Positions 26,309 to 44,437 of a stretch of 64,000 bases of DNA are shown piece after piece. This DNA is from Citrus sinensis (lineage: Eukaryota > Streptophyta > Magnoliopsida > Sapindales > Rutaceae). Both the position numbers and the translations under genes were made by a program. The stretch spans positions 24,471,501 to 24,535,500 of the forward strand of contig NC_068556.1 in NCBI RefSeq assembly GCF_022201045.2, read 5' to 3'. Numbering within the stretch: position 1 is the stretch's first letter; every line of letters begins with the position of its first letter. Below the pieces are notes generated by a model that saw only the letters and a list, made by a program, of their open reading frames with translations, searched no databases and was not told the DNA's origin.

Positions 26309-26483
26309 TTGATTTTGGGATGAGATTTTAGGAAAAGCACCTCCTTTGTCAAGTTGTGACTTGGGATCAAGAGGAGTTGCACCAACTTTTAATATTGATT
26401 TTGGGATGAGATTTTAGGAAAAGCACCCCCTTTGTCAAGTTGTAGTGACTTGGGATCAAGAGGAATTGCACCAACTTTTAATA
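26309..26483 (-). repeat. Tandem duplication at the 3' end of the YTH gene
   Basis: Copies at 26309-26394 (86 bases) and 26395-26483 (89 bases) are nearly identical. The coding sequence uses the second, and the stop codon sits just inside the first. The 3-base difference is one in-frame Leu codon. Confidence 0.88.
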
Positions 26484-29400
26484 CACTAGAAGATTCTGAT
26501 AATCCATTGAGTTTGATAGGCATTGATCCCACCGTAAAGACATTACCCATTTCAGAATTTGCAATGTCAGTCGCTTCAGCCAAGGGTTTAGACTCAGCTG
26601 GCTTCGGGTTTAGAGAAAGTAGAGTGGATTTAATATCATCTTTTGCTTCAACTACAACTCGATCGGCATTTCCATTCCCACTACTTGAATTAGAGATATC
26701 AGAGTTTGAAGAACTTTTCTCCGTGGTGTTAATCTTATCTTCTTCCTTCAAAGGTAGTTGAACAACACGATTTAACTTATCTGCAAGCCCTAATGCCGGT
26801 GAAAAAAATGGACGTTGAAAGCTTTTGAATACTAAGCGGGCTCTCTCTTCCTGCATGAACTTCTGACGCTTTTCGTAATACATAAAGTCATCAAATAACG
26901 AAGTATCCCGAGGATGATTTTTAAATATCTTCAGCATCTCCAGGCCTTCTGTATGCATTATCTGCACAGAAAAATGATAAGATTAACAAATTGAAATTGA
27001 CATCTTTAAAACCACATTCCAATACAAAGCTTATACAAATTCAGATCAGGGTTATATTCATAGGATTCATCTTGCATCAAATTCAAGTAAAAGGTACTCC
27101 AACCAGCTGGGCCACTGCAGATGCCTAGCACCAGCCATTTAGTCTATCAAATTTCAGAATCTATCATTTATTAGAAAGTAACTATCAGTCCAGCAATTAC
27201 TTTTTTCTCTTTTTTTCACTTCTCTTCTCTTAAAGCAATAAACTTAGATCACAACGCACCCCTGGTCATATCTTACATAAACTTTGTTGGATTTATAGGG
27301 GATATCTTACATGGTCATATGCCCAAGTCCCAGAAGGTGTACAAGCCACTTAAACTAAGGAAATGATAAAGATTACAGAGCCTATTCAATGTTTCATGTG
27401 CATGATGGGCCAATGACTAACTAATTTTCTTATAGTGATAATGATTTGATAAAAAAAGGAGATAAGAAAATATACCTCTTGTGTATCTCTGCTATTAGTC
27501 ACGGGCTTATTCTCATTGTTCCGTAATATGATGTGCCTTAAGGAGGTATTTGGCACATCTTTGATGATGTGCCACTTCACAGGGAAGCTCCCACTCCATT
27601 TGTCTTGCTGCCAAAAATCCATATCCTTGTAAAAGTCAACAGGACCAATCATCTCGGCAACACCACAGAATTGACTACTTGCATTAACCTGTATCAAGAT
27701 TATGTCAAATCAGCAATCAGCATACTCACAAGGAGGCAGAAAAAACTACCTCATTTAAATGATTTCTGATCACAGATTATCAATACAGGCTTTAACGTAA
27801 AAATTGATGCTAGCTAATAGGCAAATGATAGAGATAACTCACAGAAAAGAACAGGAAGATAGGACATCCTCCAGGTTTCCCTGCAGCTAGTTTCTGTGCA
27901 TCTTCATAAGCACTCTGTAGCTTCTTGTTTCCATGGGAAGTAGATGACCAGACACCATATTTGATGCTCTTGTGCACATCATCCTCGCTATATGATTTAA
28001 TTACGAAAAATTTTGCATCAACGTAGTCAACTTGGAAATCTTCCTCGTTATAATGTTCAGTGCATATAATAATGTTTCCTTCAGCATCAGTAACACCAGC
28101 TTTAGATGTGTATGCTTTAACAGCCAATTGATCTTTTGACCTGCTGGTTCTAGGACCCCGATTCTGTTCAGTAAACATACACATATCAGGGTTCCTACCC
28201 ATAGTGTTCAGTGGTTGGCCAACAGCAGTCTTTGGAAGAAGCTTATCAACTGCAGAGCGCCCACGTGCACTTGATTGAAAGTCAGAAAAGCCATTACCAT
28301 TAGAGACAACAGCTTTCACCTGGTTAGGAGGCGGGAGAACTTTCCCACTGGAAATGTCATCAAGAGGTTGAGTGGAGCCAGAAGAAGTTCGACCCTAAAA
28401 ATGCATGAAGAAAATCCAAATGAACAAAATTTGGATAAGAAAGAAAGAGTATTGCTTTCAGACCAACATAATACCTTCTTAACAAAGCATAAACTAAGAC
28501 CAAATAGTAAAACATATTGACAACACAGCATAAACTAAAATTAAATAAACTACTGGTGAGGGAAATCACATTGGATGGTATCGTCTCCATAAAACATCTA
28601 CCTATCTGATGCCAGGCATATATCATTACAAATGAAAAGGTCACCAGAATACATGCAACAGACAGCAGTTTTAACTTTATTTACATAAACCAAGGCATAC
28701 CTGAAGAACAAGAGATGGAGCTGCAGTCGAACTACCAGAAGAAACACTTCTAATTATCACAGAATGGTTATTTGGTCCAATGTTAGCTTTTGCTCTTGGT
28801 CCTTCAGAGAACTTGGTAAAGGAGTGCTTTTGAATTAAAGAAGGTTTTGAAGGATTTGAAGGGTAAGCTGCAGATGCTGATGCAACACTATTCTTTAAAC
28901 CCCTTCCATCAGTTCTATTAGTTATAGACGCACCAGTGTTCAACAAGGGATCTGGAAAACTACTTGATATCATATCTGGAGGGATGACAACTGAACCACA
29001 AGCAGGTGAGGAGACTGTATCCTGGAAAGAGGGAATGGAGTAATACTGTTGTGCCCCTCCGTATGGGCCATCAACTCCTATTACGGCACCAGGTATGAAA
29101 GGATTGTATGGGTTGTATGGAGACTGTGCATATGCATGGCTAGGTGTATAATATACAAAAGGCAAATTTTCAGTCTGTGCACCCTGGAAGAGTTAAAAAA
29201 GCATATAAGAAGAACTACATATCACAAGTTATTAAGAAGCAATCTATTCTATAATAAAATGTGACTGATAGAGACAGCTAGTGCAAGAAGAAGAGAGAAA
29301 GAAAGCTAGTGACTTGCCGCATATTGGAAATCAAGACCATCTACGCCAAAAATCTTATAATGGTCCTCCCATTCGCTGGGTGATTCGAAACCTAACCAAA

Positions 29401-29774
29401 TTCAATCAATAAATTCATTATCAGACAAGAGCCAGAATTAACATCCCCAAGTTCACTATATTTGAACCCAAAACATACCTGTACAATAATAACCATAATT
29501 GGTGGCAGTAGGATAATACAAGCCCTGCTCAATAAACTCAGAGGCTCCTTCGTTATACATAGCGTCAAAGTCAAATTGTTCAACAAGTGGATACATCAAA
29601 CTTGGGTATGATTCGTTAATTTGAATCTAAAAGCAAACAAAAAAAGTTAGCACTTTCTAACACACCACACAGGTTTTAGAAATCATTCAGACATAATTTA
29701 ACAAACAGAAATTCCTAAGAAAATACCAAGTGACTTTCACCATTTCTGTTGTCAGACGCATTATACATTTCCAT
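26389..29774 (-). CDS. YTH-domain m6A reader (ECT family)
   Basis: Cytoplasmic or nuclear reader of N6-methyladenosine in mRNA. Seven exons: 29774-29727, 29626-29479, 29391-29318, 29183-28701, 28394-27843, 27688-27476 and 26961-26389, giving 696 residues. The N-terminal half is a Tyr/Pro/Ser-rich disordered region ([21 protein letters not shown]), typical of ECT proteins. The YTH domain starts near residue 377 ([19 protein letters not shown]). The three aromatic-cage tryptophans appear as W400 (YGVWSS), W461 and W466 ([10 protein letters not shown]), so m6A binding should be intact. The C-terminal tail is Ser-rich. The start is the ATG at 29774, with a second in-frame ATG two codons on. Intron 3 (29317-29184) has a GC donor, GCAAGT. 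The last codons lie in a tandem duplication. I cannot assign a specific ECT number. Confidence 0.92.
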
Positions 29775-30184
29775 TCAAGGACTGCCACCACCTCTGCAGA
29801 GAAGAAAAAACTACTAAAAAACAAGCTTTGAATGTTTTAAAGTGCACAAAAGCACAAATATCTGAATAATAATAGTTATTCTTAAATAGGCTACAAAATT
29901 AATTGGAGTAAAATCAAGCTTAATAAATTAATAAGCAGCGGGTAACTCTTAAACATCAAACTTAAAAATCCAAAATAACTAGACAACACAACTGAAAAAA
30001 AAAATTCACAAAATTTCAGTATCAATTATGGAAACATCCATCACTAAACTCCCAAGTAAAAACTATACCACTGAAAAGAGACGGATCAGATTAGGCCATG
30101 GTCGAGATAGAGAGCTGATGAAAGAACAAATAGGGGGATTTGAAGAGAAGCGAGGAGGTTTCCCGCAACATTTTGTTGAAAGTG

Positions 30185-30199
30185 AAACCCTAACCCTAA
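30185..30199 (-). promoter_or_regulatory. Double telo-box in the YTH gene leader
   Basis: AAACCCTAACCCTAA on the plus strand, so AGGGTT motifs in the direction of the gene. Telo-boxes are common in the 5' regions of plant growth-related genes and bind TRB/Pur-alpha proteins and Polycomb recruiters. Confidence 0.5.
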
Positions 30200-30429
30200 G
30201 AAAGAGAGTTGAATTGAGCGGTTTATGGTTTCTGTGTCTTTTGTGTTTTACGTGTGAGCCGAACTCAAAAGAGACGCGCTATGATATCCCCCCAAGTCAC
30301 AATACGCGTCGTTTTACAATCTTGCTAAAATGACGAAAACGGCCTTGCTGTTCTTAGTTTTTTTTCCCCCTTTTCCCCCTGGTTCTTCTTAGATGATATA
30401 GAATGCAGGCAGAAATCTCCAAGGCGATA

Positions 30430-31470
30430 AGAATGTCGGGATTTTCCCGAAGAGGGTACAGAGATAATTTTTTACACAATTTTTTATTTGGGTAAGGGAT
30501 GGGGATGAAACAGGATCCTCGTTCCCTCCCATTTTCTTATTTTAATTTTAATTTTAATTTAATTTTTTAAAATTATTAGTAAATAAGTAATAAAATATTA
30601 AATATTAGTATAAATAACAAATATCAAAATTATTATATCATTAAACTTTTGGGCCTAATTGATTAGATTCATATTTTGATGAGAAAGTTATATCACAAAT
30701 GAAAAATTTTTATATTTTGAGTTGGTGGAAAACAAATGTCCATAGATATATTATATTAGCACGAATTGTTAGAGATATTTTGGTAATTTTAATTACAACT
30801 GTTGCTTCCAAATAAACTTGTAACACCAGTGGCAGAGTACCGTAACAGGCTTTATTCAAGCACATTGAAGGCTTTAATATGTTGTCAAAGTTGGGTACGA
30901 GCTTACAATAACAATATAAATTTATTTTACATTGTAATTATATTATATAATTATTAATATTTTCACTAATAAGTTACACTAATATTATTTTTATTGTTTT
31001 AAATTTGAAACTTGAAATTATCTCTCAATTTGTCACATTTCTCGAGGAAGAACAAGAGGAGTAGAAGACACAAGAGATAAATATAGTTATTAGAAATATT
31101 TATTAAATATTTATATCCATTTCATTTATTTCATTGTTGATATAAAAGTATTTTTTTTATTGTAGGATTATGAAAATTGATGAAGATAATTACTACAGTG
31201 ATTTGTATCTTGTAATTGATTAATATTAATGTAAAATATATAATCAAACTTTATTTTTATTAAAAAAATTTAATATAAAAAAATTAAAATCGAAAACTAA
31301 AAATGCATTAATTATTCAAAAATCAAGATTTTTCGGGAATCTCCTATTATTATTCAGAAAAGGGACGAGGATTCCCTAAAGCAATTTTGTCTAGGAAGGA
31401 GAAGGGCGGGGAAATAAGCAAAATATCGATGGGAAAATAAGCAATTCCATCCCTGAGAATGCAACATTGC
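30430..31470. mobile_element. Possible decayed inverted-repeat transposon
   Basis: The left part carries GGATGGGGATG ... GGATCCTCGTTCCCTCC. The right part carries AAAAGGGACGAGGATTCCC, roughly inverted to it. Between them lies an AT-rich, non-coding core. The ends are imprecise and no target-site duplication was proven, so this is a tentative call. Confidence 0.3.
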
Positions 31471-32188
31471 AACCGACCTACCAAGGGGTATTTCCGTACT
31501 TCCAACTAACAAAAATTTTGTTGCATTTTCCCCCTTTACTTTCCCGGCAAGAAATCTTCTCCTCTCTCTATCTCAGTCAATGAACAAAGTCAAAGTCGTC
31601 CAACTTTCAAAAGTATGTCACCTTTATAACTTTGAGATTTTCTATCCAAAAATATAGCAACTACAAAATCATCACCACATAATTTATTTTTATTATTTAA
31701 AATTTCATATATTACAACTGTACACGTAAATGTCTGTACATATTGTATTATTCGTTTTATTTACATTAAAAAGATCGCGCATATCAATCTAACAACTTTT
31801 TGCAATTTCTTTTTCTAATCTTTTGATCAATGAAAATATCGCCAGATAAATGGGGTAACATCCAGAAAAACAACCATTTGAATTTGCTCCGGCCCCTTAT
31901 GAAATTATTTGCTGATGGGGCCTTTTAAAATGCCTGTGCTATTATCAAATGCAAAGCAATCTTTCTCAACGTTACATTATGACTCATGATTGAAACAAGC
32001 TGGAAGCTTCATTACTTGGTTCACTTTTGATGCTTTAGGTGGAAAAATGGGTTGAAAGGAGAATGGTGTGAGATTCTAGGAATTTCCAAGGCTTGTTTGG
32101 TGAAAAAACAAGATACCCTCTCGTCTCTAGGCTTATTATCAAGCACCGAACCAGAATACCTTTCTTTTCACTCCAAGTTCATCATGGT

Positions 32189-32296
32189 ACAGGCCTCTCC
32201 AAGCGAAAAATGGAAATGGTTAGGACTAATCCACCATCATCATAGGACAGGCCTCTCCAAGTGAAAAATGGAAATGTTTAGGACTAATCCACCATC
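32189..32296. repeat. 58-bp tandem duplication
   Basis: ACAGGCCTCTCCAAG at 32189 and 32247 opens two nearly identical blocks of about 48 bases ending CCACCATCA. Confidence 0.85.
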
Positions 32297-32757
32297 AAAC
32301 AAGAAAAAGCCATACAGGTTATGATTCAGACACACTTCCCATCAAGCGTACGCTTTTCTAGTGGATGAAAACAACTTAAGGGGCATAAATTTTCAATCTT
32401 TATAATCATGAGAAAAAGATGATTTCATGATATAGTTGGGTAAACGAAAACACATTGAATAATTCCATGGGGATGGCCGAGATGAATATAATGGTCAACT
32501 AACGGTACAGGCAAAAAGCAAGAAAGAAAGAAGTTTGAGCTACCCTAGAACAGCCTCAATCAAGGGTGAATTATCCTAAAATAACAATTGCTCTGCAAGC
32601 AGCAGCTAAGCAGATTGCTTAGCTTATCATGACCGATACAAATATATGATTTCGCCAAAGAAATCTAATCTCAATGTCACCAACTAGAACCCCCACAACC
32701 CATTGAACAAACAGAAGATAGGCATCACATTAAAGAATCAATTTGATGTCTAACCAT

Positions 32758-39002
<6,245 letters not shown>

Positions 39003-39015
39003 TCACAATCTTTGC

Positions 39016-39546
39016 CTACATCAGTGAAAGAATCCCCTCATTTAACAACATCAAGAAAAATAAAAACATAAACACTAGACATCCTTATTATATCTCTTCT
39101 AGAAAAGGAGCAAACATTCTTCAAAAGACAAGAAAAAATAATCTCCAATTCGACCAAGAACCAGCTAGCAAAAAATAAGCATTCAATAGCTCATTTATGC
39201 AAAATCCGGACGAAATTTCTCATCTATCCAATCAAGATGATATTATATAAGCATAAAGTTTCAGCTACACAAATTGAAAAATTATCCACATAACTAGATT
39301 GATGAAATCCAAATATATTTGAAGCCATTTTAGTCCCAAATCGCACACCACGTAAAGTTGTCGCATGAGCAAACAATGAATTCTCATAATTTATAACTTA
39401 ATGAAACCCTAGTCACGTTTCAAAAAAATTGATTAACCAACACAAGATATAACTCTTCATATAAAACCGAAAAATAAATAATCACATTAGCGATGTTAAA
39501 TATTAATAATAAAATTAAAGAAAAATTTGTAAGATTTCGTACATAC
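39016..39546 (-). other. Predicted 5' UTR intron of the helicase gene
   Basis: On the minus strand, AAGAG followed by GTATGT at 39546 gives a strong donor, and GATGTAG ending at 39016 an acceptor 13 bases before the start codon. The leader exon would begin near 39700. Confidence 0.55.
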
Positions 39547-39625
39547 CTCTTTAAGAAATCAAGCTTCAAATTAATTGATTACCCTCCAAATGTAGATGAC
39601 GTACAAACCAAATTTTGAAAATAGA

Positions 39626-39634
39626 AAACCCTAA
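39626..39634 (-). promoter_or_regulatory. Telo-box in the helicase leader
   Basis: AAACCCTAA on the plus strand within the predicted leader exon. A further TTAGGGTT lies at 39738-39745. Confidence 0.4.
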
Positions 39635-39749
39635 AACCGAAGACTTATTTTTCTAGTCCTTTTAACCGACTAGAAAGAAAAAATTATTTTCGGAGGAATA
39701 ATTGAGAGCTTACAAGCAAATTTTATTGGCAGTTTTGTTAGGGTTCAGG

Positions 39750-41306
39750 AGATAATTATCACGTGTACAGCCAGTCCAGTTTTCATAATGTACCTGCAGT
39801 TAATAACGTAGTGATCATGTCGTGCTGTATTTCGCGCTTTAAGCAGTACTGAACAGAGGAATCTGATCAATTCTTACTGATGTGATCTGATCGGACGGTT
39901 GAGATTGACTGTCAGGTATCTGTGGTTGGGAGTAGTGGAAAATGAGTGGGTGTGTAAAAGCAATAGATATATTTAGAGAATTTTTAATTAAGGTTATAGA
40001 AGAGAAAAGTGTTATCTCATTTGAAGAATTGTAAATAATAAATTTTTTGAGTCTTTAATTTATTATTATATTATTTTTATCTCATTATTTTTGAAAAGAG
40101 AAGCGTTACAATTACTATTATTTTAGTGAAGAAAAATATTTGGTTAAAATAAATATAAACTTATTTTTATTTGAATAGTTTTTAGAGTGATGATTTATTT
40201 TTTCACTCTTTTATTTACTACATAAACAAATAAATACGTATTTGAAAAATTAAATTAGAAGAGTTTTTTTTATGAAATATCTTCTTTTTTTATGAGATAA
40301 TCTAAATATCTTGAGTAAAACCTTTGATGTAGTTACAATTTAACATAAATTAGATAATCATGTGTATCTGAAAGCATGAAGTACAAATTGAGTGACATTT
40401 TAATATTGTACAATGTACATGGTACGCTGTAATTATAATTTGATGAAATATTAGTGATATTAATCCATTTTAATATGAACTAATGTGATAATTGAACATT
40501 ATTTCGTCATTCATTATTCATACGCCGGTATTAGCTAATCCTCACATAAAAAATAATGATACTAAACTTATAAAGAGAGAAGACAAATATTTTGCTAACA
40601 CCATGTGTGACATGAAATCCCTAAGCACCCTGTCAAATGAATAATTATGAGTATGACTAATAACTTCACTTTTTAGTCAATTTTAATTGATATAAATACT
40701 ATTTGATTGGTATCATCCCAGTAGAAAACAATTTTTATATCTCGAACTAGTAGTTACGCGTTGTTCTATTTTTTTTTTTTCATGAATTAGTAGGTATGTT
40801 ATTACTCTTTAATCATAAATAAATAGTGTGCTTAATTATAGTGGCAAAGTCGTATAAAGACGAGGATCAACTGCATTCCAACCGATGGAAGGTATCCCTT
40901 ATTCTGTTGTCCATTGTTATGACCTTTGGATATTTGAAAAGTTATTTCGGGTTTAGATAATAATTATAAGGGTATTGATGAAATTATATTAAAAAAAATA
41001 AAATTAATTTTTAAAATCAGAATTTAAAAAGTTAATCCTTCTCTGTTTTTTCAAAATCAGCTGTAAGAATGATTGATTTTAGTAAAAGTTATTTTGATTT
41101 TTTCTTACCAAACGCCAAAATTAGCTATTAAATTTTTTAAATCATTTTTAACCCTTTAAAAAGCAATACCAAACGGGCCTTTAATCCAACTACTCCAGTT
41201 TGGTGGCGTCAAATTTAATTTCAATTGGCAATCATTTCAGAGCACTCCCATGGGGTAGATCAAGGTTGTAAGAAAAATTTAAGAAACAGGAGAGAACAAT
41301 TTGAGT
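39750..41306. other. AT-rich intergenic region
   Basis: Helicase promoter at the left, then very AT-rich sequence without genes. The block at about 40960-41180 ends in ACCAAACGGGCC and has the look of a common plant MITE, with imperfect ends. Confidence 0.4.
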
Positions 41307-41770
41307 TCAATTGGCAACCGTTTCAATTGAATATTCAACCCTTACTTGCTCAATAATGGCATTGAAGAAGTCCACTCCGTGTCGACCAAATACTAAGCCA
41401 ATTTCAATCCCACCTTCTTCATCTCTACATTTATTAAGAGAGAATGATCCATACCCAATGTCATCCACCTCACTCTTTTCCGGTTTGCCCCACCAAAAAT
41501 CTGTATCATAGACATGAAATTTTGGCTAAGCCACCAATCGAAACTAAACGACACAACACTTTAATTATTTCCATAAGATTGGCCACCGACTTCTCAGCCC
41601 CTGTTAGTGTCCTTTCTCTAGTTTACAAATAGCTCTTCCAACAGCTTTGGCTGCAACAACAACCTCATTATTCCCCATTAACTCACTTCATTTAGCCGAC
41701 ATAGGTAATGGTGCTAAGCAGTTGGGGTAATGGAAGCTCAAATCGTTCTCTGCAGTCGAGAGAGATGTAG
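41307..41770 (-). pseudogene. BAHD acyltransferase pseudogene fragment
   Basis: Read on the minus strand, the frame fragments match the C-terminal half of plant malonyl/acyl-CoA BAHD transferases. In order they are YPNCLAP, NNEVVVAAKAVGRAICKLEKG, then DFWWGKPEKSE (the family DFGWGKP structural motif), and GGIEIGLVFGRHGVDFFNAI near the C-terminus. Stops and frameshifts separate the pieces, and the N-terminal half with the HxxxD catalytic motif is missing. The plus-strand frame at 41311-41511 is its antisense shadow. I judge it a dead fragment, perhaps of an anthocyanin acyltransferase-like gene. Confidence 0.7.
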
Positions 41771-41889
41771 CGATTTCGATTGAAGCAAAGAGTTTGGTTT
41801 TGGGTGAAATATGATAGGGTTAATTTTGGAATAAAAATATTTACAATTTTTTTGTAATTTCCACTTATACATTGTTCGGTAAATTGAGA

Positions 41890-42345
41890 TTGTTTTTACA
41901 GACCAGACCATGAGGGGGGGACTCAGAAACTAAAATGAGGGGGGGCTTAGTTTAAAAAAAAATTATTTAACTTAGATTTTTTTTAATGTTCACTTGAATA
42001 CATTTTAAGTCTTATAAATTCAAATTTTATTATTATTTTTTTAAATTCTAAATAATAATAGTAATAAATTATTTTTTAAAATACGTGAAAATATCATTGT
42101 TTCGAAGTAGTTTCCACAAAATATTTTAAAAAATAAAATAATGTTGCTAATGGGATTTGAACCAAGGTTCTAAAACTATTAAATAGCACTCTTACCATTG
42201 AACTACAAGTCTTTTAATATATAAAAAATATGTCCAAATTGATTTATCTAACTTTTTCAGAAGGGGCTTGGGGTACATTTAAAAAAAAATTTAACGGCCC
42301 AGAGGGGGCTGAAGCCCCTCCTGGGCCTTCATTGGGTCCGCCCAT
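41890..42345. mobile_element. Non-autonomous transposon remnant with tRNA-like segment
   Basis: Bounded by GAGGGGGGGCTTAG on the left and GGGCTGAAGCCCC ... GGGTCCGCCCATG on the right, a sequence type seen scattered in plant genomes. Non-coding and AT-rich inside, with a tRNA-like stretch at 42147-42212. Class uncertain (SINE or other). Confidence 0.45.
42147..42212 (-). other. tRNA-like segment with A and B boxes
   Basis: On the minus strand, TAGTTCAATGG fits the pol III A box and GGTTCAAATCC the B box with one change, about 30 bases apart. It does not fold into a clean cloverleaf, so it is a tRNA relic or a SINE head, not a working tRNA. Confidence 0.5.
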
Positions 42346-42349
42346 GCAT

Positions 42350-43142
42350 GCATCCTCTTTCATTGTATATCTTTTTATTAGCCGTTGAATTTCACTACTC
42401 TTCAATCCAATGACTATACCACAAAAGGATAAAACAAGAGGTACCTTCCATTCCAGCCGATGGAATATAGTTTTGACCTCAAATCTTATTTACGTAAACT
42501 ATAACACAAATTGTAAATAACATGGAAGTATGGAGTTGGAGTTAACAAATGTAGATAGACAAAAATCCACAACTCGTCATCTATTAATATAAAGTTAAGC
42601 TACTCGTCATTTTATATTAAACAACTCTTCGTTTCAAACAAAGAAAATATAACTGACTTGTCATAGGGACCAACTGCTCGTCAAAATAAGGCTCGTTTAG
42701 AATTAAGATTGCATAACCATAGTCTAAAAGTGACAATATTAAATGTTTGATAAATATTAATTGTTATAGGTTGGAAGATAAGTTGATTTGATTTTACACT
42801 TTTATAATGAAAAATCTATTATATCTTTACTAATTTTATCAAAATTATTATTTAAAATTATATTTACTACATACTATTTATTTTTATTTTATAATTATAT
42901 TTTTTTATAGTAACTATAACTTAAAAATTAGAAAACCTTAATATTAAATAAGACTGCGAATAAGAAGAAAATTTCTCATCGTGTAAAATTAAATACAAAC
43001 ACGACGTGATGTTACTGAATTTCAAATTGTAAAACTTCTTCTTCCGGGTTACCCTGAAGTGAGGGAAAGGACCTTGGTTATATTTTAAAACTGCAAATGC
43101 AAAAATATGCAATATTGATCCCCATAAAGGGACCCAAAAACA
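42350..43142. other. AT-rich intergenic sequence
   Basis: Nothing recognised. The right end is the breakpoint of the carrier duplication. Confidence 0.5.
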
Positions 43143-44437
43143 CTAGAACGTTCTTATTTCTTCAGTCTCTTTCTTTCATTTTCTTAAACAGAGGTATACA
43201 GTTCCTGTCACTTTAAAATTTTCCCCTGAAACTGACAGACCATACAAGGAAGTAAGCTTTAAAAGACAAGTGCAAATAAATCATTACAGTAACCGTAGGA
43301 ATAGAGAGAAATTAAAGCATGGCTATGGAAACTGAGGCCGCAGCTCCTTCGTTGGCTCTTGCTGACACGGAAATCAATTGGGACAGGTTATTTGTCTATT
43401 AGTTTGTTATAGCTGTGCGGTCAAATTGAGTTCGGCTGATATTCTTGTTAGGCTTTAGTTATCTTACATGATCATATAAGATATATAATTTTTTTTTATC
43501 AAATAGTTATCGAAATAATATGATTTTATTATTTTATATTTTTATAATTATTAAATTTTCATTAAATAACTACGGAAGAATCATGTATCTTATATGAATA
43601 TGTAAGATAAAAATCTCCGTCTTATTATTATTGTTGGTGACTGATTTAATGATCATTTGATGACGGATCATTGTGTGTGTATCGACTATCGAGAACATGG
43701 ATTAAGGGACAGAGAAAATGGAAATGAGAATGCAAACAAATCCATGAAAGTGGGGGTCCCGCGGGATAGAATTTGTAAATTCGTGAAAAATGGGTTTTAT
43801 TGGTTCTGATTGTTAATGTATGATTCTATTGCACTACTAATAGCGTCGTGTCTTGTGTCGCATCGGTTGGGACATAAACTTTGTAGCATCAGGGAGATTT
43901 TAGATCTATGATGGGAAGCGTAGGCAATCGAAACAAGTGAAGTAATTCATGATGTGTGATAGGACGAGTGCTTTGATGACTTTTTTTTGGATGTACCCCA
44001 AGATTTTACTGTCTCTTTGGTTCATGGAGGAGAATTTTTTGCCGATGATAATCTGGAATATAGTTAGCATAGTCTAGTTTTTAAATGAGTTGTTACTGGA
44101 TTTGAGCATACTATTGTTAAGTTACATTGTATTATTTTGACATGATTTGATATATTGGTACCACATACAAGAAACGTAGTAGGAGTTCATTCACTTTTGC
44201 TCTTTGTTTCATATCACATCCTCTGTATACAAGTAACTTTATTAGTCTGTGTGTAGGTTGGACAAGACAAGGTTTCATATTATTATTAGGGTTATTCTCT
44301 TCACTGCTCAGTCAGCACTGTTACGTCCAATTGCAATGGTAAAGACCAGAATGCAAGTTGCTGATTCTGGTTTTTCTCAAATGCGTGGAATATCAGTATT
44401 TAGGAATATATATATATATAAGGAACGATGGAATTCT
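43143..44437 (+). pseudogene. Truncated duplicate of the mitochondrial carrier
   Basis: Copies 21532 to about 22636 of the intact carrier in the same orientation, 21.6 kb away: leader, exon 1 (ATG at 43319; MAMETEAAAPSLALAD), intron 1 and the first part of exon 2 (LDKTRFHII ... RMQVADSGFSQMRG). Because the intron is retained, this is a DNA-level copy, not a retrocopy. Intron 1 gained a 171-base MITE. In exon 2 a TA-repeat expansion shifts the frame (RNIYIYKERW, then stop at 44449), and homology ends at 44437. Five-sixths of the carrier is missing, so it cannot make a transporter. The promoter-proximal part could still be transcribed. Confidence 0.88.
43451..43621. mobile_element. MITE inside intron 1 of the carrier pseudogene
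   Basis: A 171-base AT-rich element absent from the intact carrier. Near-perfect 25-base inverted repeats lie at 43459-43483 (TTATCTTACATGATCATATA..) and 43586-43610. It is flanked by TTA at 43448-43450 and 43622-43624, a PIF/Harbinger-type target site. The outermost 8-10 bases match less well. Confidence 0.75.

Larger units (their letters stand above)
30200..32757. other. Intergenic between YTH gene and helicase
   Basis: No supported gene. Contains a likely decayed transposon (30430-31470), a 58-base tandem duplication (32189-32296) and probably the helicase 3' UTR near 32600-32757. Confidence 0.5.

Noticed and set aside
41311-41511. Plus-strand frame of 66 codons
   Set aside because: Antisense of the BAHD pseudogene, with no recognised domain.
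40875-42465. CATTCCAACCGATGGAA at 40879 and CATTCCAGCCGATGGAA at 42449 as terminal direct repeats of one large element
   Set aside because: Only 17 bases with one mismatch, and the interval already contains at least three unrelated pieces. Not enough to call an element.
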